Of a DNA stretch of 10,292 nt, positions 1 to 5,926 are shown piece by piece. The translations under genes were made by a program, and so were the position numbers. The notes beneath the pieces are model-generated. The model saw nothing but the letters and a program-made list of their open reading frames with translations. It made no database searches and was not told the DNA's origin. The number at the start of each line of letters is the position of its first letter. Within the stretch, counting starts at the first letter, position 1. Source of the stretch: Phoronis ovalis (Eukaryota; Phoronida; Phoronidae); assembly GCA_028565635.1 (NCBI GenBank), contig JAOXYB010035539.1, positions 1-10,292 of the forward strand. The letters are read 5' to 3'.

Positions 1-568
1 CGATTCAAAGGTGGATTCACGTAGGTCATAGGTTGGTGGGCGTATTAGGCCAGGCCACATTTCAAAATGACCTTGAGTTTTGTGCATAATACTTTGTTTG
101 TCGCGCAATAACTGATTCAGTTTTTATCCGATCAACTTCGTGTTTGGTACAGGGTAAATACAAATCAAAATGCAGATTGTTTGTAATGTTCATGTAAATC
201 ACTGTGAAGATTTTCCCTCTATTATCAACCTTACAACTCTTATACATACAAAGGTGGCTTTACAACTACAGAAACTACATCATATGATGGGCATCTGTCT
301 GCACCCGCAGACCTCTTGTTAAGATGTATTGCCTGTTTAGCATGGAAAATAAATTTATTTATGCAATTCGTTTAGTTTGTTTGAAATTTAGGATTGTTTC
401 CAAAATATGCTAAAAAGACCGGAGCTGTGCAGCTATCCTGAAATGTTAGTTAGGTGGATGTTATGAAGTGTCAGAAACCATGGTCAAACATTTAACTTTT
501 TCTCAAATCTGCTTTCAAGAAAGGCTTTCATTACTTTTATGTCTGAAGCAAATTTCTTTGTACTGTAG
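1..568. other. Upstream region or intron, no confirmed gene
   Basis: I find no convincing exon here on either strand. It includes a 14-nt palindrome at 347-360 (AAATAAATTTATTT) that places an AATAAA hexamer on both strands. This could be the poly(A) site of a gene ending to the left, or chance AT-rich sequence. The in-frame ATG at 480 is the only possible translation start for the plus-strand gene in this stretch. Confidence 0.4.
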
Positions 569-702
569 GTCTGGTGATAATGATGTAGAGAACAGTGGCC
601 AATGGGAACATAATTCTGAGGCTAATATTAGCTTCCAAGCTCTGCCTGGAGTACCTTCATGCATCAATGATGCCAGCTTGTCTGAGTTGCTACAGACTGG
701 AG
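569..702 (+). CDS. Exon a of plus-strand gene (first visible)
   Basis: A pyrimidine-rich acceptor (tttctttgtactgtag) precedes 569 and a consensus donor (G|GTATGT) follows 702. One base completes an upstream codon, then 44 codons run from SGDNDVENSGQWEHN to SELLQTG, ending in phase 1. The same frame stays open upstream to 450 and contains an ATG at 480 in a near-ideal Kozak context (AACCATGG). The exon could therefore instead be the first one, starting at 480. The upstream residues are Cys/Leu-rich and less coding-like, so I prefer the splice acceptor. Confidence 0.65.
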
Positions 703-3700
703 GTATGTGTTGATAGTATGTGTGTACAGTTAGTACACATTTGTACTGCAAATGTTACAATTACCCGTGTCATTCAGCAGATCGAGCCAGCATACATGTT
801 ACCCTAGATGTCTTGATAAGCGATTTATTCTCTCTGGCAAACATTGTCTGACAAACATGTGTAGTAAAGTCTACCTCATCAATCTATCTTTTATTTATTT
901 TCTCACAGATACAAAGAAACTTTGCAATCAATTCAAGAACTTGTGTTTTCATTGCACCAGTTTCTATCTAGCTTGGTGGTTTAGCAAGTAAAGTATGCAT
1001 TTTTGACGCAACGTACAGTCTTTGACTTTTTGATTTATATTTTTTGAGGTATGATGTCATCAAGCTTTCTTACTGGTGCTACAAAAAACTCTGCTGAAAC
1101 CATGTTAGATCTCTTAACCGCTCATATGAGGGAAATGACGGCTTCTGCTGAGGCTGTTGCAGACATGGCTGTCACAAGTGAAAGTGAGGCCAAAGCTGTT
1201 GTTAAAGAAAAAAAGAAAGGTAAGACTGGTTCTCTCTTTACTTTCGTAAAGTTTTTTTTTGCAACTTGCTGCATTACAGTGATACTGCTCCGTGGAACAT
1301 GAGAAGTTGATACTTAGAAAAGGTTGCATTGTGTTGCATATCAATCTGGTTGGGTTACCATCTAATTATGTAGTATTTATGCAGCTAATTAAATCGGCTC
1401 CCCCTTGTGTGTATGCCATTATATTGTAAGTGCAAATTACTTTTTGATTTTTGTTTACTGTTAGTACTGAAGACGATATTCATTCACATTTTTTAGAGAA
1501 AAGGAAATCAAAGTCCGATCCATGTGTACTGTCTCCAGAATTACTAGCAATAACAGGGACAAGTCCTGATAACTTGCCTACGAGTTCAATTTCAGGTGAG
1601 TCACAAATGACCTTTTCCCAATTAATATAATTTTAGTTATATATATAATAAAATATATACTTAACATTCTGGCAAGTAACCATATCAACATAAGATTAAT
1701 TTAAGTCTGCATAAAATTTTAGTTAATTATGGTAATAATCATATATCTAATAAGGGTTGGCATTAGCTAAAAAAAATAAACTTTAAAAAATAAAATATTT
1801 GAAACACTAAAATATTATTGGCATTTTCCCTCTTTTATTATGCATTTTCACATACAACCTAAGATATTAGTGGATATGGCAGGGACATGATTTTTAACTG
1901 GTTGTGCCATGTTTTCCATTTGAATCACAGGATCGGATGTACGACTTTCATAAGAAATGAAATCAGCAACGTTGAAGGATGACTTTCTTGATTTTGGCAG
2001 ATTTTTTAGCTTCTTTTGCAAAGTACTTGTACCTTTCTGCTTCTTGGCTCTTGTGTTGAAAGAACGATTCCTTTTGTTAGCAAACCACGATTTCACTTGT
2101 GGTACAGTTGTATGAGCGACTGATGCCATGGCCTCTTTTTCATCGTTCTTCGGATATGGACAGTCGGCATGTTCATCATACCATGTGTGCATAATTTTGA
2201 TAGCTTCCCGGCTCAAATATCTGGACTTAGTATTTCTTGATTCACAATTATAATGCATACCTTATTTCAAAAGCACTAAACTTGCATTGACACGAGTAAT
2301 AAGATGGAACTAGTGTTGCTCATCATAAAACTTTTTGATTTTTTCTGTTTCTTCCAGTTTCTCCTCCTCCTGTTTAGAGTCAGTCTAGCAAAGCTAATGC
2401 ATCTTGCCTTAAAATTTCTATGTAAGCGCATTGCGTGTGGTAAAATATTTGTAACTCTCTGATTTTTCGGTTTTCCATGGTGCAAGATCTCGAAATTCTC
2501 CTAAAAGTATGAACTCTTTCTGACCAAGACCAATGTGTGAAGAAACATTCTCGTTAAGTATGTCTCCTTTAATATCATCATTTAATGTACAAGGCATTGG
2601 ATTTTTACTGCAATCTGTATACAGAGTACTTTTTAACTCCTCAAACAATGGATGACTGGCAAGTTTGTTATATCCTGAAAATAGATGTGAAATACTAAGT
2701 TATTGTAAATAGTTTTTAGTGTAAATACTAGTTTACAGTTTTAAGATGTTGTGACCTGTATATCAATCAGTTTATCAAATATGATGGAACCCTACACCTC
2801 ACTGTGGTGTTTCTATCTATCTGCAATTTTATTTTAATTGTATCACTGGATGATAGTTTTTTTGCTAAAATGGCATGTGGTACATGTGACGTTTAAAACA
2901 CTAGTCATTTTGAAGTTTAATTGTGAAAACAAATTTACCTTTTGGTTCTCCAAGTTGCTGCTTTACTAAAATCCCTGCCATAGTTGTGAGCAAAAAGGGC
3001 CTTATCTCCAGTCAGTGTTTTGTAGAGCATATAGGTGGGGCAGTAATAACCACTCATATGATTAACTGAATGATTAGCTTATACATGTTTAGGGGCATAC
3101 ATGAGGTTCTCAGGCATACTGTTTTGTTGAGAACACTGTATTGACCTTCTTTGCATAATGTGAAAGACCAGCATTCAAATAATGGAAGAGGATTATGACC
3201 TAGGAGGTGGTGCAGTGCCAATAATATTTTAGACATCCAATTTTAAAACTTAAAACAGTCACGGGATGAATAATTCAATTGTATTAATTACATAAAAATT
3301 GCCATTTAAAAAAAATAATAGAATTAGAACCAAGAAAAAACATTAATTTTAGAAAATGAAAATACACTAAAAAATTTGACAAAACATTAATAAAAACTAT
3401 GTCCTAAGCATGCTTGTTTTTAAATATTTTAAATTATTATAGTTTAACATTTTAGAGATATGTTGTTTCAGTAAATTGTATTTTGTAGTTGCAGGCATTG
3501 ATAGTGCGATTAAGAGCGCATACAAAGATGCGCTTAGTCCTTTCTCTCCTCCTCTTTTATCTCTACGACTAGGTACGTATAGTATATTTTAAATTGAATT
3601 TTTTTTTTCAAAAAAAAAATTCTTTCTGGTAATGATAACTACATGTCACGATTATTATAAGTATATCTGCCGCATCTGAGGACATCAACAAATAGATTTA

Positions 3701-5815
3701 CCCCATACTTGTCAGGGAGCACATTCAAGCGTATCATTACAAAACTTGTTTTTTTTATTGAAATTTTATTAGAGCCAAGTTAGCAAAATGGGTTCCTACA
3801 GTGAACTTGTAAAAATCACTTTTAAACATTTTTTTTATATTGTCCAATTAATATTTGTCCAGCTATCATGGCAATTATATTTTTAATAATCATTTGTTTA
3901 CTAATAATTTGGAAACAATGATCTTTTTCCTAAATTGCAGTTCTTTTGCTAAATTGTATTAGCTACCTTACTTTGATTAGTTTGTATCTTTTCATAAGAC
4001 ATGACCACTGCATCTAACCCGCTGGACGTATCGTTAGAGCAGTATCCAATTGGTGATATGGCAACTGCGGAAGTGAATTGTATTCCTTCACTGAACACTG
4101 CCAGGCTAATTGCTAGAATGAGGTAAAAAATATACAGATAGATTTTGCACAATGTGTTGCAATGTTTTCTTACAGTTTGTACCAGTCATTTTCTTGATGC
4201 GTGGTATACACAGTGTGGTGTGTGTCCGTGTCTGTGTGGTTATAATACTTGGTTGTATATTGACCACCCACTCTACAAAATACACAGACCATATATCCCA
4301 ACCAGTTATATCCACCACACTGTGGTGGATCAATCAATTCCCAGTTTTCTCTGGTGCTTGAGTTAAGATTGGCCAGCACAGGATTCACATTTTAACTAGA
4401 ATTTTAAAGTTCCTAGACTAAACATTGTGACATCATATAATATAATATTGTAAATCAATGAGTGATATGTTATTTGATAACGCTGCACACTGTATTATTG
4501 ATATGTGGGTCAGTTGCTTAAAATCCTGATGAGAAACTTTTGTCATGTTCACAATTGCTGATTATGTGTTTGCGATATCACAAACCAAAAGGTGATTGGC
4601 AACAATGTTGCTGATCAACACTAGCTGTAAAGTACACACTGACTATTTGGTTGAACAGTTTGCTAAAGAGACTTGTATCATAGGTCTACAGAATGATTTT
4701 GTTGCTTTTTTTCAGCCAACTTGTAGATGAAGCCAGTAAAGCCCAGCAGTCAAAAATCCTTGCAGAGACAGGTATGTCAACACCAGTCATGCTAAATATA
4801 AAAGATTGTTCAGATTTTAAAATGTCATAAAAAGATGATGAAAAATATTTATGTAGGCAGTCTTTGCAATAGACTATTTGGATGCACATGTTGGAGCCAC
4901 CAGTCTAAGATCCATACGATCCCAGCATGGCGTATTCTGTGAATGAACAATGACGTAATTCTGCATGCGTTCACGCGATTCATTCTCAAAATATGCATCC
5001 TTCGCATGCTGAGCCAAAACCAAAAAAAAATCTTGTTCTTTGATCTAAGAAATACCCTTCTTTTTGTGAGCATATCAATACATAAAAAACTATTTGTTAA
5101 TATTTTTTTTTTGTTAAATTTTCACTGGTTAAAGCTATTCTAGTTAGATTTTTAAAAAAACAAGTTTTGTGTATAACTAAAGGATCCCGGTATTGAAAGG
5201 GTCTCACTGCAGCGCCCTCAAGTGCATGTAAATAGTCTATTGATGGTGCTGTTAGAAAATGTTGAATTAGTTCAGATTGCGATTTCAACACGAGAGTTCC
5301 TATATGCCGTCATTTTTTTCGTGAGTGCGTAATTAGAAGAAACTGATATAAAGTATACTGTATGGGAATATTTGTCATTTTAGAGAGCGTATCACCAAAG
5401 CCTAATGATGTCCCTACTCATATAGATGGTGCTTCGAGAGATATGGCAGACCAGTCACCTGTTAATCCCAGTGGCTCTGTTGATCCTGCCATCGAATTCA
5501 CATGCTCAAAGACTCCAGAGCAGGACAGGTGAGGTGATTTCAAAAGTAGTCTAAATGCTTGGTTTTGTGGCTACGGCTACTGTACTGTGGTCAGAGAGGA
5601 TCTTTTCTATTTAATCGAAATACCGCAAGAGAATTCCTTTATTATTTAATTAATTTATTTTAAAAAGAATACAAAGCCAAAACAAGGTGTCAGAGTTCAT
5701 TGAAGTTGTTGATCAGTGTGCAAGTTATATGGTACAGATGGTACATTTACTAAGCGAAAACTTGTCCAATAACAAAATAACTGATGATAATAAAAAGGAG
5801 AAAGTTAACTATTAA
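569..5815 (+). CDS. Unrecognised multi-exon gene, eight exons, 5' end uncertain
   Basis: Joined exons 569-702, 1049-1219, 1497-1595, 3495-3572, 3999-4122, 4716-4771, 5384-5528 and 5668-5815 give one open frame of 317 residues ending in TAA at 5813-5815. Every junction has GT/AG borders and the phases fit without exception, which is strong evidence that this is a real gene. The protein is Ser/Thr/Ala-rich and mostly polar. Exon 1049-1219 predicts an Ala/Glu/Met-rich helix (around TAHMREMTASAEAVADMA) followed by a basic KEKKKEKRKSK stretch that could be a nuclear localisation signal. The segment spanning 3999-4771 contains ARLIARMSQLVDEASKAQQ, and the last exon contains FIEVVDQCASYMVQMVHLL; both look amphipathic and helical. 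I see no enzyme motif, signal peptide or membrane span, and I do not recognise the family. A scaffold or nuclear protein is only a guess. The gene hosts an antisense homeobox locus in its third intron. Confidence 0.75.
909..987 (+). other. Possible cassette or poison exon
   Basis: A strong acceptor (tttattttctcacag) and a plausible donor (AGCAA|GTAAAG) bound 79 nt. Exons 569-702 and 1049-1219 join in frame without it. Including it shifts the frame and produces a TGA in the next exon (near 1094-1096). It is therefore either a frame-breaking alternative exon or not an exon at all. Confidence 0.3.
1049..1219 (+). CDS. Exon b of plus-strand gene
   Basis: The acceptor is a T-run followed by GAG, and the donor is AAAG|GTAAGA. 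Two bases join the G of the previous exon to make Gly, then MMSSSFLTGATKNSAETMLD follows. The 56 codons encode an Ala/Glu/Met-rich helix and a lysine cluster. The exon ends in phase 1. Confidence 0.75.
1497..1595 (+). CDS. Exon c of plus-strand gene
   Basis: The acceptor is cacattttttag and the donor is TCAG|GTGAGT. The exon is 99 nt, phase 1 in and phase 1 out. It encodes EKRKSKSDPCVLSPELLAIT and a Ser/Thr/Pro-rich end. Together with the previous exon it forms a lysine/arginine-rich patch. Confidence 0.75.
1834..1839 (-). terminator. Poly(A) signal of the nested homeobox locus
   Basis: A canonical AATAAA on the minus strand (TTTATT on plus) begins about eight bases after the TGA stop. The 3' UTR would be extremely short. 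Confidence 0.5.
1848..2258 (-). CDS. TALE-class homeodomain reading frame
   Basis: This is an open frame of 136 residues (ATG 2256-2258, TGA 1848-1850). Residues about 12-70 form a homeodomain: SRYLSREAIKIMHTWYDE (helix 1), then the ADCPYP loop, helix 2 (DEKEAMASVA), and recognition helix 3 VPQVKSWFANKRNR. Without gaps it aligns to the PBX-type homeodomain over 54 positions, including the extra three-residue loop with the Pro-Tyr-Pro signature that defines TALE proteins. The W-F-x-N-x-R core is intact, and position 50 is Ala where PBX has Gly. Such domains bind DNA in the nucleus, often with partners. The tail is basic (KKQKGTSTLQKKLKNLPKSR) and then Ser/Asn-rich. TAA two codons before the ATG separates it from protein-like sequence upstream, so the true start may come from splicing. 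Confidence 0.7.
   Translation of the reverse strand: MHYNCESRNTKSRYLSREAIKIMHTWYDEHADCPYPKNDEKEAMASVAHTTVPQVKSWFANKRNRSFNTRAKKQKGTSTLQKKLKNLPKSRKSSFNVADFISYESRTSDPVIQMENMAQPVKNHVPAISTNILGCM
2418..2674 (-). CDS. 5' part of second exon of the nested homeobox locus
   Basis: From the acceptor at 2674 the frame runs YNKLASHPLFEELKSTLYTD, then an Asn/Asp-rich stretch and KEFILLGEFRDLAPWKTEK, to a TAG at 2418-2420. Beyond about 2460 a different frame (RELQIFYHTQC...) looks more protein-like, which suggests a single indel near there. The HPLF..L motif fits the N-terminal MEIS/KNOX-like part of TALE proteins. This is my reading of the motif, not a search result. Confidence 0.45.
2675..2938 (-). other. 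Intron of the nested homeobox locus
   Basis: This is a 264-bp GT-AG interval with donor G|GTAAAT and acceptor acatctattttcag. It is AT-rich and has no open frame of note. It is evidence that the locus is not a reverse-transcribed copy. Confidence 0.4.
2939..2981 (-). CDS. Probable first coding exon of the nested homeobox locus
   Basis: The exon has ATG, 14 codons and one extra base, then a donor G|GTAAAT. The phase-1 end matches the acceptor at 2674 to give PKGYNKLASHPLF. A different frame of the same DNA (3057 to 2935) encodes a 40-residue ORF starting MSGYYCPTYMLYKTLTGDKA. That frame looks at least as coding-like but cannot be spliced in frame to 2674. Confidence 0.4.
3495..3572 (+). CDS. 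Exon d of plus-strand gene
   Basis: The acceptor is ttgtagttgcag and the donor is CTAG|GTACGT. The exon is 78 nt, phase 1 in and phase 1 out. It encodes GIDSAIKSAYKDALSPFSPP followed by LLSLRL. Local GC content is higher than in the surrounding very AT-rich intron. Confidence 0.7.
   Translation, partial: ALIVRLRAHTKMRLVLSLLLFYLYD
3573..3998 (+). other. Intron of plus-strand gene
   Basis: GTACGT donor, ttttcataag acceptor. It carries a perfect 27-nt hairpin (3596-3622: GAA, ten T, C, ten A, TTC). Nothing else is supported. Confidence 0.65.
3596..3622. repeat. 27-nt T/A hairpin
   Basis: GAA plus ten T, a single C, ten A plus TTC: a perfect inverted repeat lying 23 nt into an intron. Confidence 0.8.
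3999..4122 (+). CDS. Exon e of plus-strand gene
   Basis: The acceptor is gtatcttttcataag and the donor is ATGAG|GTAAAA. The exon is 124 nt, entering in phase 1 and leaving in phase 2. It encodes DMTTASNPLDVSLEQYPIGD through NTARLIARM. The end of this exon begins a helical stretch that continues in the next one. Confidence 0.7.
4123..4715 (+). other. Intron of plus-strand gene with palindrome
   Basis: GTAAAA donor and strong TTTTTTTCAG acceptor. It holds a TG-rich stretch near 4209-4245 and a 21-nt palindrome at 4310-4330. Open frames on both strands in 4145-4388 come from low-complexity sequence and are not convincing genes. Confidence 0.65.
4310..4330. repeat. 21-nt palindrome
   Basis: ATCCACCACA, a central C, and TGTGGTGGAT are exact reverse complements. 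It lies in an intron. Confidence 0.8.
4716..4771 (+). CDS. Exon f of plus-strand gene
   Basis: A strong acceptor (gttgctttttttcag) and donor (ACAG|GTATGT) bound a 56-nt exon, phase 2 in and phase 1 out. It encodes SQLVDEASKAQQSKILAET, a short charged helix that could be coiled coil. Confidence 0.75.
4772..5383 (+). other. Intron of plus-strand gene with inverted-repeat pair
   Basis: GTATGT donor, GTCATTTTAG acceptor. It contains an inverted pair of about 21 nt at 4867-4887 and 5222-5242 that may bound an old repetitive element. No coding sequence is supported. Confidence 0.65.
4867..5242. repeat. Possible short inverted-terminal-repeat element
   Basis: CAATAGACTATTT at 4867-4879 is matched exactly by its reverse complement at 5230-5242. 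After two mismatches, ATGCAC (4882-4887) matches again at 5222-5227. The enclosed 376 bp contains CG-containing words unlike the flanking intron. No target-site duplication is obvious, so this is only a candidate element. Confidence 0.35.
5384..5528 (+). CDS. Exon g of plus-strand gene
   Basis: The acceptor is tttgtcattttag and the donor is GACAG|GTGAGG. The exon is 145 nt, phase 1 in and phase 2 out. It encodes a Pro/Ser/Asp-rich, probably unstructured segment from ESVSPKPNDVPTHIDG to CSKTPEQD. It is compatible in phase with two alternative terminal exons, at 5668 and 5905. Confidence 0.75.
5668..5815 (+). CDS. Terminal exon h of plus-strand gene
   Basis: The acceptor is taatttattttaaaaag. 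One base completes Arg, then 48 residues (starting IQSQNKVSEFIEVVDQC and ending KKEKVNY) run to TAA at 5813-5815. The middle is an amphipathic helix with a hydrophobic face (FIEVVDQCASYMVQMVHLL). An AATAAA hexamer lies inside the coding sequence at 5779-5784, about 30 nt before the stop. Confidence 0.7.
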
Positions 5816-5904
5816 ATGAAAAATCAATATATCTAAAATGTTAAAGAAATGATATAGTTTATCAACTTGCTATTCACGAGTTGTTTCCCATTGTCTTTTT
5901 TCAG

Positions 5905-5926
5905 GCCAGCTAGTCCCGACATGTAG
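5905..5926 (+). CDS. Possible alternative terminal exon
   Basis: A good acceptor (cattgtcttttttcag) precedes 5905. Joined to the phase-2 donor at 5528, this exon would give Arg-Pro-Ala-Ser-Pro-Asp-Met and then TAG at 5924-5926. It would replace the 49-residue helical C-terminus with a seven-residue tail. There is no transcript evidence. Confidence 0.3.

Larger units (their letters stand above)
1848..3057 (-). pseudogene. TALE-class homeobox locus, nested antisense, apparently disrupted
   Basis: The locus lies wholly inside the intron 1596-3494 of the plus-strand gene, on the opposite strand. Exon 1 (ATG at 2979-2981, MAGILVKQQLGEPK, donor G|GTAAAT after 2939) joins in frame to exon 2 at 2674 (acceptor ctattttcag). 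Exon 2 continues YNKLASHPLFEELKSTLYTD; the HPLF..L motif recalls the N-terminal domain of TALE proteins. Downstream the protein-like reading changes frame near 2460 (to RELQIFYHTQCAYIEILRQD) and again at a GACT duplication (2378-2385). It then meets TAG (2310-2312) and TAA (2262-2264) before an intact homeodomain. Together this suggests a once-intact gene that is decaying. Assembly errors, or an intron skipping the broken part, are alternatives. The intron argues against a processed retrocopy. SPILE-like or other divergent TALE membership is possible but not shown. Confidence 0.55.
1596..3494 (+). other. Large host intron of the plus-strand gene
   Basis: This 1.9 kb phase-1 intron (GTGAGT donor, TTGCAG acceptor) contains the antisense homeobox locus. 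The remainder, 1600-1830 and 3060-3490, is very AT-rich with A/T runs. I see no other gene there. Confidence 0.7.

Noticed and set aside
62-247. Minus-strand open frame of 61 residues
   Set aside because: No splice signals, domain or composition suggest coding. The length is expected by chance.
2276-2485. Minus-strand Arg/Lys-rich frame (FKARCISFARLTLNRRRRNW)
   Set aside because: It is a third frame of the homeobox exon. The Arg run is the shadow of the Glu-rich EEEKLEETEK reading, which is in frame with the homeodomain.
1848-3057. Processed (reverse-transcribed) pseudogene interpretation of the homeobox locus
   Set aside because: A GT-AG intron with matching phase (2938-2675) and absence of an A-tract right after the 3' end argue against an mRNA-derived copy.
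4145-4388. Four overlapping open frames on both strands
   Set aside because: They come from a TG/CA-rich tract that lacks stop codons in several frames, within an intron with clear borders.
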